A DNA stretch of 13,512 nt, taken from Opitutia bacterium UBA7441. GTDB taxonomy: Bacteria; Verrucomicrobiota; Verrucomicrobiia; Opitutales; Coraliomargaritaceae. The stretch lies in NCBI GenBank assembly GCA_002480015.1, contig DLQD01000003.1:42315-55826 (forward strand), read 5' to 3'. Under the pieces are notes generated by a model, which was not told the DNA's origin, did no database searches, and was given only the letters and a program-made list of their open reading frames with translations. The translations under genes and the position numbers were made by a program. Positions 1 to 7,525 of this stretch are shown here, in pieces. The stretch's first letter is position 1, and every line of letters starts with the position of its first letter.

Positions 1-1209
1 AAAGGATTGGGTGGCCTGCTTTCTAAAATGACTAGTATACCCTTTACGATGGGGAGTGAGTCGAAAATTAAAAAAGATCCGGCGAAAGCAATCGAGTCGG
101 CTGAGCAAATACTCAATGCCAACCCTGAGAATGTGACTGGGCACAAAATCCTAGCGGCTGCAGCAGAAGAGCTTAAGCTGTATTCGACGGCGGTTTTTGC
201 CTACGAAGCCGTGCGCCAGATCGATCCGAAGAATGCCGAAAATATTAAGGCTTTGATGTCGGTCTACATTCAAACAGGTCAAAGTGAGGAAGCCATTCGT
301 ATCGGTGAAGCCGCTTACCGCGCTAACCCCGCCGACGATGAAGTGCAGGCACTTATCAAGAAGGCCTCCGTTGAGCAAACTATGGAGAAGGGGCGTTGGG
401 AAGAGGATAAGAGTTTCCGCGACAAACTTAAAGACGAAGACGAATCTCAAAAGCTAGAGCAAGCGGGGCGTGCCAAGACGGGTGAGTCCGGTCTTCGCGC
501 CCTCATTGAAGAAGCGAAGAAGGGGGTCGAAGCGGAACCCGGAAATATGAATTTTTACCGCGAGATTGCCTCGAACTATCGCAAACTTGAAGATTACGAC
601 AGCGCCCTCGAGTGGGTCGGCAAGGCCCGTCAGCTCGAGGCCGGTCGCGCCGATGTCAATTTGGAACGCCTGGTCGGCACGCTCAAGCGCGAGAAGATGC
701 AAAAAGCAATTATCGTAGTGGAGAAGCGCCTTGAAGGTAATGCCCAAGACGCCGCCGCGCAAGCCGAGCTCGAAAAGCTGCGTGCGGAAGAGCGCGCATT
801 TCGACTCGAACAGTGCGAGGGTCTGGTGCAGCGCTATCCTAATGAATACAGTTACCGCTATGAACTGGGTGAGTTGTATTTTGAGGATGGAGAGACGGAT
901 AAGGCGATCAAAGAGCTGCAGATGGCTTTGCGTAGCCCGAAAGTACGTGTTGGCGCTTTGATCTTACTGGGTAAGGCCTATCTAGCTAAGGGCTTCCATG
1001 ACCTTGCCGCAGAGCAGTTGACGACTGCTAAGTCTGAAATCCCTGGGATGACGGATCAGAAAAAAGATGTTCTGTATGAACTCGGATCCGCGTATGAGCA
1101 ACAGGGCGATATGGATAAGGCGATGGTTGAATTCAAAGCGCTCTATGGGGCTGACATTTCCTATCGGGATGTCGCTCAGAAGATCGACGCTTTCTATTCT
1201 AAAAAATAG
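1..1209 (+). CDS. TPR (tetratricopeptide) repeat protein, 5' end outside the window
   Basis: The frame is open to the left edge. The first possible start in the window is a TTG at position 7 without a convincing ribosome site, so the true start is probably upstream. The visible 402 codons are almost wholly alpha-helical and hold several TPR-like units: about residues 20-120 (two to three units with conserved A-Y-NP spacing, e.g. ending ANPEN and IDPKN), a charged Lys/Glu-rich coiled-coil-like stretch at about 125-165, further units at 170-215, and a C-terminal set at 275-395 (YELGELYFEDGETDKAI, YELGSAYEQQGDMDKAM). No signal peptide or membrane segment is visible in the part seen. TPR proteins are scaffolds for protein-protein contacts. 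It lies 323 bases before the secretin operon on the same strand, so an accessory role there is possible but unproven. The TPR fold is sure; the function is unknown. Confidence 0.8.
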   Translation, partial: KGLGGLLSKMTSIPFTMGSESKIKKDPAKAIESAEQILNANPENVTGHKILAAAAEELKLYSTAVFAYEAVRQIDPKNAENIKALMSVYIQTGQSEEAIRIGEAAYRANPADDEVQALIKKASVEQTMEKGRWEEDKSFRDKLKDEDESQKLEQAGRAKTGESGLRALIEEAKKGVEAEPGNMNFYREIASNYRKLEDYDSALEWVGKARQLEAGRADVNLERLVGTLKREKMQKAIIVVEKRLEGNAQDAAAQAELEKLRAEERAFRLEQCEGLVQRYPNEYSYRYELGELYFEDGETDKAIKELQMALRSPKVRVGALILLGKAYLAKGFHDLAAEQLTTAKSEIPGMTDQKKDVLYELGSAYEQQGDMDKAMVEFKALYGADISYRDVAQKIDAFYSKK

Positions 1210-1532
1210 CGAAGAACCAAGAAGTAGCGATGTCGGGGGGAGGGCCTTTCTTTTGCTTATAGGCTTAGTGGTGCATTCATTGCTTTCTTCGTATCTAGAA
1301 TCATAGACTAGCTGAATGGAGGACTGCCTCATTTTTTTGGTGTATGGTTTCGGTCGTTTGTAAATATCTTATTAACAAGAGTTTTGGTGGTTTTTTTGAG
1401 GGGTTTTTTACTTGCTCGTCTATATCAGGGAAGCATGGTTAAGCACAGTAGTGAACCCTTTTTGTTATCATTTCATGCATGTGCTGGCTAACTCTTGCCG
1501 GTCCTTTTGTGTAATGATTACGCAATCTACGT
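1210..1532. other. AT-rich intergenic region upstream of the PilM-secretin operon
   Basis: This 323-base stretch between the TPR gene and the PilM-like gene holds no ORF that looks coding on either strand. It has several T-runs (about 1331-1338, 1393-1399, 1404-1409), one weak hairpin listed separately, and no tRNA or clear repeat. It must contain the operon promoter if the operon is not read through from the TPR gene, but I could not find a convincing -35/-10 pair. The PilM-like start codon at 1533 has no Shine-Dalgarno sequence before it. Confidence 0.5.
1319..1338 (+). terminator. Weak candidate intrinsic terminator after the TPR gene
   Basis: A GAGG/CCTC stem of only four base pairs with an ACTG loop (1319-1330) is followed by A and a run of seven T. 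It is about 110 bases past the TPR stop codon. The stem is short, so this is a tentative call. Confidence 0.3.
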
Positions 1533-2576
1533 ATGCTTAATCAAAAGACAAAAGGCCTCTTTGTCGATATTTCGGAGTTCTCGATTTTGGCCGCGAGGAC
1601 ATCTGGTTTTGATACTCCGATGGTGATCGAGGAACTGGCCGAATGCCCCTTAAGTTCCGATCATAGCCCGGAAGATATACGAGCATTCCTAGAACAACTC
1701 GTCGATTACAAAGGTAGCCGCTACTTTATCTCTAGGGCTGGAGTATATCCTGAGGGTCGCTTCGTTCGCTTCTATGAGGCAGAATCGGCCGGCAAGGCGA
1801 AGGATATGGCTTTCCTGTCCGAGGTGTTGAAGTCGGATTTCAATATTAATCCCGACCAGAATAGCGTGGCCATTCTCGATGCGCGTGATGGTTCTGACTT
1901 TGATCCCGCAAGCAGCCTGAGTAAGCGCCTTCTCTTTTGCGGAGCCCCTGCAGCCTCTTTCCTTTCAGAGCAAAGACAACTGCTGGAGTGTGGTATCTAC
2001 CCTGAACGCCTAGAACTCTCTACGGTGACGACATTAGGTGGGGTGAGTGACTTCGCTCGCTTTAATGAGATGATGTCACCTATTCTTTGCGTCGAGCTCA
2101 CCTCTAAAACTGCGAATATTTTTATCATTAATCAAGGCCAGGTCGACGTCGCCCGCCCCGTATCTTTCGGTCTCGATAGTCTTTATTCTTTACTGCAACG
2201 AGAGCTGGGCTTGAAGGATGAGGCATCTGCGAGAAAACTCTTCTTCTCAAATACTTTCGATTTTGCGGAGATGGGGCCGAAACTTTTGCGCCGGATGACG
2301 AAGGAGCTCCAGGCTTCAACAGGTTTTTACGAAGTTCAAACGGGTCAGACGATCGATAAAGTCTTCATCAGTGTGCTGCCTAAGAATCTGGATTGGGTTT
2401 CCAAGACGGTATCGGATTCTCTTGGACTTGAGATTATGCAGCCGAACTTAGAGAAGTGGCTGGAAAGCCTTAAGATCAAACTCGCTGAAGGGGTGGATGT
2501 GTCGAATTTGGGCTCCCGTTGGATGGGCTTATTTAGTCTAATGGGGGAATTCCATCTAAGAGGGGGGCGAAAGTGA
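1533..2576 (+). CDS. PilM-like actin-fold protein of a secretin-associated envelope complex
   Basis: This 347-residue protein resembles PilM/FtsA-like proteins, which form a cytoplasmic ring binding the N-terminal tail of the inner-membrane platform protein. The best match is the central part: a beta-strand pair at about residues 184-200, then VDVARPVSFGLDSLY (204-218) and a helix with ELGL...SARK (224-235), the region that in PilM follows the second phosphate loop. The N-terminus (GLFVDIS, 8-14) sits where PilM normally has a DIGSSS-type first phosphate loop but lacks its small residues. No GG-containing adenosine motif is visible near residue 280. ATP binding may therefore be lost. There is no signal peptide or membrane segment. 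The stop codon overlaps the GTG start of the next gene (GTGA), which implies translational coupling. By position and size it corresponds to the Akkermansia FtsA/PilM-like gene Amuc_1101; that assignment is inferred. Confidence 0.72.
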   Translation: MLNQKTKGLFVDISEFSILAARTSGFDTPMVIEELAECPLSSDHSPEDIRAFLEQLVDYKGSRYFISRAGVYPEGRFVRFYEAESAGKAKDMAFLSEVLKSDFNINPDQNSVAILDARDGSDFDPASSLSKRLLFCGAPAASFLSEQRQLLECGIYPERLELSTVTTLGGVSDFARFNEMMSPILCVELTSKTANIFIINQGQVDVARPVSFGLDSLYSLLQRELGLKDEASARKLFFSNTFDFAEMGPKLLRRMTKELQASTGFYEVQTGQTIDKVFISVLPKNLDWVSKTVSDSLGLEIMQPNLEKWLESLKIKLAEGVDVSNLGSRWMGLFSLMGEFHLRGGRK

Positions 2577-3226
2577 GTAGGAGTAAAAAAGAAATGCAGC
2601 CATTCTGGCGACCGAATTTTGTCAATCAGTCCGAGCTGCCTGACATTAAGGTCATTCGCACGGATTTCATTATCAACTTCATCGCGGTGACGCTAGCCTG
2701 CTGTGCGGCTTTCTTCTTTACGCAAAGAGAGTACCGCGCCTACTCTTTGAGTAAGACGATTGAGGATATGGAGCAACAAGTCCGCGTTGCGGATGTGGAG
2801 GATGCGCAGAATCTCAAGCTCAGTGAATCCTTTCGTAGTGCGGCACAATACGTAGTTGAAGTTGAGGAGTTCTACAATGCTCCGCTGATGGCGCATGACT
2901 TCCTCTATAATGTGTCAGTTATCAAACCGGCTGATTTAATTTTTAATGCGGTTTCATTAAACGAATCGTTCGTCAAGCTAGCTGGCAAAGAAGCCGTTGC
3001 TTACAACATCAACATCACTGGTGATGCCAAAAACCTAACTGTTTTAAATGAGTTTAAGAAAGTATTAGAGGGAGCGAAACTCTTACAAGCTCCAGGGTTT
3101 GAACTGCAGATCGGCGAGACCTTGCAGGGGCGCGATGAAGAAACCGGCATTTTTCCGTATCAATTGACCATTACGTTAACCCCAGTCGCTTCGGGAAATA
3201 GTGCAAAAGGGGGCGCCGCACCATGA
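2573..3226 (+). CDS. Bitopic inner-membrane protein, PilN/Amuc_1100-like platform component
   Basis: This 217-residue protein starts at a GTG inside the overlap with the previous gene, with a purine-rich AGGGGGG ahead of it, one of the few good ribosome sites in the window. Residues 1-30 are basic and cytoplasmic, residues 31-50 form one membrane segment, and 55-80 are charged and likely coiled coil. The C-terminal 120 residues look like an alternating alpha/beta domain of the ferredoxin-like kind found in PilN and PilO. A short N-terminal tail before one membrane helix is the PilN layout, and in type IV pilus systems that tail binds PilM, encoded directly upstream. In Akkermansia the equivalent position is held by Amuc_1100, which is longer. 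The stop overlaps the next start (ATGA). The platform role is inferred from order and architecture rather than strong sequence identity. Confidence 0.62.
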   Translation: MSRSKKEMQPFWRPNFVNQSELPDIKVIRTDFIINFIAVTLACCAAFFFTQREYRAYSLSKTIEDMEQQVRVADVEDAQNLKLSESFRSAAQYVVEVEEFYNAPLMAHDFLYNVSVIKPADLIFNAVSLNESFVKLAGKEAVAYNINITGDAKNLTVLNEFKKVLEGAKLLQAPGFELQIGETLQGRDEETGIFPYQLTITLTPVASGNSAKGGAAP

Positions 3227-3804
3227 ATCCGAGCGAAAAAATGATCCGCACGCTGAAAGCATACCCACTTGCGGTGCTCAGTGTGCTTGTGTTTCTCATT
3301 TGCTCCGCCGCCATACTTTTGAGGGCTGGAGCTGTGGCTGATCTTTCTGTGCACGAAGCAGATCTGAATCTGCGTATCCGCACGATTGATCAAAACGTGA
3401 GGAATGCCAACAATTTGGATAAGGATTTCGAAGAGATAAAGCGCCTCGTCGATCAGATTGAAGCGAGGCTTTTCAAGCGAGATCAGCGTGCAGTGAACAT
3501 CAATTTTTTCTATGCATTGGAAAATAGACTCAATGTTCGCATCCTCAATATTAGCCAGATGCCAAATGAAGATTCCCTCTATGCGAAGGGGGGCGCTCGT
3601 GAGCTCAAATTGCATTCTACAATCACCTACAATATCTCGTTGAACGGTAATTTTGAAGATGTTCTACTCTTTCTATACGATTTGCAACGTGTCGATCCAT
3701 TGATCCGCGTAGTCGATTTTCAAATCGCTAAAGACAACGCCCAGGAAGCCGACGAGGAATACCTGGATGCCCGGTTGAGGCTGATTGTTCTAGCTAAAAA
3801 GTAA
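3223..3804 (+). CDS. Bitopic inner-membrane protein, PilO-like platform component
   Basis: This 193-residue protein has a short cytoplasmic N-terminus, one membrane segment at about residues 15-33, a coiled-coil segment at about 40-85, and a C-terminal alpha/beta domain from about 95. The stretch YNISLNGNFEDVLLFLYDL (136-154) and the following strand resemble the PilO core, where a strand leads into a helix ending in a short-range contact surface. PilO pairs with PilN in the periplasm and links the inner-membrane platform to the secretin side. The gene overlaps the previous stop by four bases (ATGA) and has AAGGGGG about ten bases upstream of its ATG. The next gene follows 13 bases later. The fold is fairly likely; the exact equivalence to an Akkermansia protein (Amuc_1099-type) is a guess from position. 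Confidence 0.62.
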   Translation: MNPSEKMIRTLKAYPLAVLSVLVFLICSAAILLRAGAVADLSVHEADLNLRIRTIDQNVRNANNLDKDFEEIKRLVDQIEARLFKRDQRAVNINFFYALENRLNVRILNISQMPNEDSLYAKGGARELKLHSTITYNISLNGNFEDVLLFLYDLQRVDPLIRVVDFQIAKDNAQEADEEYLDARLRLIVLAKK

Positions 3805-3817
3805 CCTATTAATTCTA

Positions 3818-4396
3818 ATGAAGACTGCACTTCCTGTCATATCTGCCTTTTTGCTTTTACTATTGAGTGCCCATGCTCTTTTCGCAGAGCCACAGATTAA
3901 GCTAGTCGGTCGTCAGGATCTTGTTTTAAGTAAGGAGAGTCGTCAAACGGTAATCGATGTGGCTCGTCGTTACCTAAGCGAGAAGTCTGAAGCGTTTATT
4001 ACCAAAGCCCAGCAAGCCCAAACTCCTTATTCCTTCGTACAAGAAGCCGTCGCCGTCGTGCGCGAGAAGGGGGAAATCGTCGAACGAGTGCAGGAAGCGA
4101 CTTTCCATTACGATGACGGCTCCGTGCTGCGGGCGGTGTCTCAGAGTTTTGCGAATCAAGTCAGCGGCACGCTCGCTCGAGGTTCTACCCGTTTTCTGCA
4201 ACTCAAGGGGGGTCGTATGATTCAGCCAGGCACCAGCTTCCCTGTCAGCATCCCTCAAGCCCAAAAGCAGACTTTTATTGTAACGATTGCTGAGATAACA
4301 AGTGATGGCTACACTCTGAAATTGGGCGAAGCTACCCAAACGATGAGCTTGCATGTGAGCAGTGGTTCTCATTCTGGAGCCATCAAATTCGAATAG
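3818..4396 (+). CDS. Exported beta-rich protein of the secretin operon, function unknown
   Basis: This 192-residue protein has a clear signal peptide: a lysine at residue 2, a hydrophobic core rich in Leu at about 9-18, and a likely cut after LFA at residue 23. There is no lipobox cysteine, so it is not a PilP-type lipoprotein. A helical part (about 38-90) is followed by predicted beta strands with GGRMIQPGTSFPVSIP (about 131-146) and DGYTLKLG, which suggests a small OB-like or PilP-like barrel. In pilus systems such domains dock on the N-terminal domains of the secretin, and the secretin gene is next, 70 bases downstream. Akkermansia has a small protein in the matching locus (Amuc_1102), but I cannot tell whether it is the same family. 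Export is well supported; the docking role is inferred. Confidence 0.6.
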   Translation: MKTALPVISAFLLLLLSAHALFAEPQIKLVGRQDLVLSKESRQTVIDVARRYLSEKSEAFITKAQQAQTPYSFVQEAVAVVREKGEIVERVQEATFHYDDGSVLRAVSQSFANQVSGTLARGSTRFLQLKGGRMIQPGTSFPVSIPQAQKQTFIVTIAEITSDGYTLKLGEATQTMSLHVSSGSHSGAIKFE

Positions 4397-4466
4397 GCGA
4401 GTGTGGTATTCTTAACTACATTTAAAACACTAAATCAACTATCCTAAATTCTGATCTAAGCGCCCT

Positions 4467-6203
4467 ATGAAAAAAAACATATATTACACCTTATGGCTCC
4501 TTGCCCCCATGTCTCTTTGGGCTCAGGCAGAGGGACCTGCGGCGACCGAAATAGATCTGTCTGATGTGATCATAGTGGAAGATACTTCTTCCGGAGAGAC
4601 AAGCGATGCCGCCGCAGTGGAGGTCGTGGAGATTCCCGACAGACCCATCGAAGGGGTGAGTGTCGACTTGGAGTCTCCCACTATGCTGGAGGTGGCGGAG
4701 AGCCTGCCCACCGACATGGAGATCGTCCTTGAACTGCCCGGACCGGAAGTCGCCACTTCAAGCGAAGCTACACTCGCGACCGAAGAGACGATCTCCGTCG
4801 ACTTTCCCGACGAAGACGTGCGCACAATCCTTCGTAATGTAGCCGACCTTTTTGAGCTTAACCTGGTCATCCCCGACACGCTGCAAGGGCGCACTTCGAT
4901 CAAACTCCGCAACATCACCTGGCGTCAGGCTTTTGAGGTTGTGCTTGAGCCCATCGGCTTTACCTACGTCGAAGACCGCAACATCATACGAGTTAAAAGC
5001 GTTGAGGAACTCACCACTGAACCCGTCGATACCCGTGTTTTTGTGGCGAACTACGCAAGAGCCGAAGATCTCCAAGGCTCCATTTCTCCTTTGATTGATC
5101 CTGCAGCCGGTGGCGGTATCCAAGTCGATGTTCGTAGTAATGCCCTCGTTATCACTGAACGCCCCTCGCGCATGAATAAAATCCAAGAGATCATTGAGCG
5201 CCTCGATAAGGCGACTGATCAAGTCATGATCGAATCCAAGTTTATTGAAGTACGACGCACGGACGGTAAAGATCTTGGCGTGGATTGGTCTTCTTTGGGT
5301 GGCGAGAGTGGGGGTGTGGGTGTCGGTATTTCTGAGGCGATCTCTGCCGTAACGGATGAAGGAACAGGCTTCTTTGCGGAAAAAGCTCAAGAAGCACTGG
5401 GCTTCCCTTCTACTGCGAAAGATTCAGCTAACACTATAACTCGTAATGCTTTGGATACCGCAGTCTTTAGTTCAACTTCTTTCGGCTTTGTCCTAAAGGC
5501 TTTGGAAAGTGCGAATGATACGAAGCTTATTTCCAATCCTACAGTCGTCACGATGGACAATGAAAAGGCTATCATCAAGATTAGCAGGGAGTTCCCGCAA
5601 CCAGATTTCACTTTTAATACCGAGACTGGGCAACGGGAATTCAATGGACTAGGTGAACCTATTGATGTTGGAATTACGCTAGAAGTCACACCTTCAGTTA
5701 ATGCAGCAGGGTTCATCAATTTGGATATTTTCCCTGAGGTTTCTTCCACTTCGGAAGATAGGATTATTGAAAATACTGCTTTTCCTATTCGTGATGTTCG
5801 TACCGCGAGAACCCGTATAACAATCAAAGATGGTTACACATTGGCTTTGGGTGGTCTCGTTTCTTCTGAAATGAGTAAGGGACAAAATAGCGTGCCACTT
5901 TTAGGTAGCTTACCAGGTATCGGAAAGATTTTTAGTAGTGAGACGGAGTCAAAAACTGAAACAAATTTAATTATTTTTATTACAGCTAAAACGCTCAACC
6001 CCGACGGTACCAACTACAAAGATACTGTTGATCCTAGGGTGCTCGAACAGATGGAGATCATACCGAGTGAAGTTCCTGGTTACAGCATTCCTGCCGATCG
6101 TCGACAACGACTTGAGGAAATAACCGATTTGCGCCAGCAAGAGGTAATAAAGGCGACTACAGCAGCTGAGCTAGAGCATATCAGCAAGCTCCTAGATAGA
6201 TGA
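4467..6203 (+). CDS. Secretin (PilQ/GspD superfamily), outer-membrane pore
   Basis: This 578-residue protein has a signal peptide (likely cut near residue 21, after WAQA), then a strongly acidic, low-complexity stretch to about residue 110 with more than twenty Asp/Glu and one basic residue. An STN/N0-type domain follows at about 110-180 (FPDEDVRTILRNVADLF, then LNLVIPD), an N1-type secretin_N domain at about 185-250, and the secretin beta-barrel domain from about 255 to 510. Diagnostic barrel motifs are LISNPTVVTMDNEKA (354-368), the TLEVTPSV region (404-411) and VPLLGSLPGIGKIFSS (476-491), the usual secretin signature. About 68 residues follow the barrel, possibly a pilotin-contact or S-domain-like tail. 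Secretins form large gated channels for pili or secreted proteins. AMIN domains typical of proteobacterial PilQ are absent. Third-position GC falls sharply inside the gene (see findings). It matches the role of Amuc_1098. Confidence 0.93.
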   Translation: MKKNIYYTLWLLAPMSLWAQAEGPAATEIDLSDVIIVEDTSSGETSDAAAVEVVEIPDRPIEGVSVDLESPTMLEVAESLPTDMEIVLELPGPEVATSSEATLATEETISVDFPDEDVRTILRNVADLFELNLVIPDTLQGRTSIKLRNITWRQAFEVVLEPIGFTYVEDRNIIRVKSVEELTTEPVDTRVFVANYARAEDLQGSISPLIDPAAGGGIQVDVRSNALVITERPSRMNKIQEIIERLDKATDQVMIESKFIEVRRTDGKDLGVDWSSLGGESGGVGVGISEAISAVTDEGTGFFAEKAQEALGFPSTAKDSANTITRNALDTAVFSSTSFGFVLKALESANDTKLISNPTVVTMDNEKAIIKISREFPQPDFTFNTETGQREFNGLGEPIDVGITLEVTPSVNAAGFINLDIFPEVSSTSEDRIIENTAFPIRDVRTARTRITIKDGYTLALGGLVSSEMSKGQNSVPLLGSLPGIGKIFSSETESKTETNLIIFITAKTLNPDGTNYKDTVDPRVLEQMEIIPSEVPGYSIPADRRQRLEEITDLRQQEVIKATTAAELEHISKLLDR

Positions 6204-6221
6204 AGCCATATGGTTTCAAAA

Positions 6222-6256
6222 GCGCGGCTCCCTATTTGAAGCCGCGCATTTTATTT
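6222..6256. terminator. Bidirectional intrinsic terminator between the secretin gene and the methyltransferase gene
   Basis: A perfect 8-bp GC-rich stem (GCGCGGCT at 6222-6229 with AGCCGCGC at 6240-6247) and a 10-base loop is followed on the + strand by ATTTTATTT. On the - strand the stem is followed by CTTTTG. It sits 18 bases past the secretin stop and directly beyond the stop of the convergent methyltransferase gene, so it can serve both. Confidence 0.85.
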
Positions 6257-7393
6257 CCGAAAGACAACGATGCGGTTACTATTTGTGCCGCGGGTGTTGT
6301 TGCGGACGCCCCAGCAGTTGGCGGTTTTGGTGAAGTTCTGGGTGTTGATTAGCGTATATTCCACTTTCAAGCCTGCCACTTGGCCGGCTAGGATGATTTG
6401 CTCTTCCAGCTTGAGCTTTCCCTTACGCACTTCACCCACTTCGAGCGCGATGCGCCCTTCGGGCTTGAGCACGCGTGTCATCTCGCGGAGCGAGGCGGTC
6501 ATTTTTTCTGTCCAATCCTCGAGCTTACGCAGTTGCCAGAGCTTGCCGGGCTCGGGCTCGCATTGGCAGAACCAGTTGCGCAACCAGTTGTCGCCTACGT
6601 AGTTGACGATGTCGAGAAATGGGGGCGAGGTGACGATGAGTTGCACGGATTCGTCCTTTATCTCCGGCGTGGCGTCGGCCGAGCGGCAGAGCAGGGTGGA
6701 GCGGGTGCTATTGTAATTTTCCGGTAGCGGGTGGCGGAGTAGACTCTTGGATTTTTTGACGATCAGTTCTTTGGTATTTCGATATTCTGGGGTCTGCTTA
6801 CGCGTAGCATTAATCTTACGCTGTGCATTGAGCGTCGTGGCTTGGTTCGGCGGCAGTGTGTAGACCGAGAAAAAGCCTTTGGAGTGCCCGGTCAGGCGGT
6901 TGCAGGCGACCATCTGGATCCATGCGTCAGTGGCGTCGAAACTTTCAGCGTCGTAGCGAGCTTTGAAATAGCAGCGCCACCCATAGAGCTCTTTCAGGGT
7001 TTGGGGGTCGAAAAAGACGAGTAAATCTTCGTCTTCAATTTCAGCATGAGGCAGCGTGATGGATTCCACCCTCGTAGCGATTATTTCAGCATCTTGCACG
7101 CAGAGTCGTGGTGCTGTCAATATGGTGCTGAGCGGATTGACGTCGTTGCCGATTACCTGGCAGCCCCGAAGTTTGGCTTCGATCAGGGTCGTGCCCCGCC
7201 CCATGAAGGGATCGTAGACCCAATCGCCTGCTGCTGCATATCGTTCAATGAAATAGCCCGGCAGTTGTGGTTTATAACAGGCCCGGTAAGAGACTTCGTG
7301 GATCGAGTGTCCGTCCCGCTGCTTGGCCGTCCAGAACTCGCCATGTTGGACCGGTGCTTTTCTAGGGGCGGGCGGTTTTAATGTGGTCGTCAT
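6251..7393 (-). CDS. Solitary site-specific DNA methyltransferase (N4-cytosine or N6-adenine amino-type)
   Basis: The protein has the AdoMet-binding motif I DPFMGRGTTLIEA at about residues 61-73 with the acidic end of the next strand (IGNDVNPLS) after it, and catalytic motif IV TSPPF at about 255-259. A SPP core in motif IV is typical of N4-cytosine enzymes and some N6-adenine ones. Motif I comes before motif IV, with about 185 residues between that could include the target-recognition region. The C-terminus (LKPEGRIALEVGE and following) completes the Rossmann-like core. The start is uncertain: I use the ATG at 7393, giving 380 residues; a GTG at 7501 would add a very basic 36-residue leader with an AAGGG six bases ahead. 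No restriction endonuclease gene is next to it, so it is probably an orphan methylase. A Trm11-like RNA methylase is less likely, since those have DPPY. Confidence 0.82.
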   Translation of the reverse strand: MTTTLKPPAPRKAPVQHGEFWTAKQRDGHSIHEVSYRACYKPQLPGYFIERYAAAGDWVYDPFMGRGTTLIEAKLRGCQVIGNDVNPLSTILTAPRLCVQDAEIIATRVESITLPHAEIEDEDLLVFFDPQTLKELYGWRCYFKARYDAESFDATDAWIQMVACNRLTGHSKGFFSVYTLPPNQATTLNAQRKINATRKQTPEYRNTKELIVKKSKSLLRHPLPENYNSTRSTLLCRSADATPEIKDESVQLIVTSPPFLDIVNYVGDNWLRNWFCQCEPEPGKLWQLRKLEDWTEKMTASLREMTRVLKPEGRIALEVGEVRKGKLKLEEQIILAGQVAGLKVEYTLINTQNFTKTANCWGVRNNTRGTNSNRIVVFRK

Positions 7394-7525
7394 GCCCTTA
7401 AGTTGACGACTCGGAACCATAGTACAACGTTTTTTTGCGTAGAATTTTCCGCAAGCTCTTTTTAGAGGGCGAGGCCGTTCATGTCGAAAACGGATAGGCA
7501 CATCAACCCTTTTGGTGCGGGTTCG

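Noticed and set aside
982..1332. - strand open frame running from the intergenic gap into the TPR gene
   Set aside because: Most of it is antisense to the TPR coding region and the translation shows no known family; the part in the gap is AT-rich and unstructured.
3160..3615. Antisense open frame over the PilN/PilO-like genes
   Set aside because: It is a shadow of two overlapping real genes in an operon with consistent spacing and membrane topology.
4758..5390. A 210-codon open frame on the - strand inside the secretin gene
   Set aside because: It lies wholly antisense to a gene with clear secretin motifs, and its translation has no recognisable domain or plausible composition.
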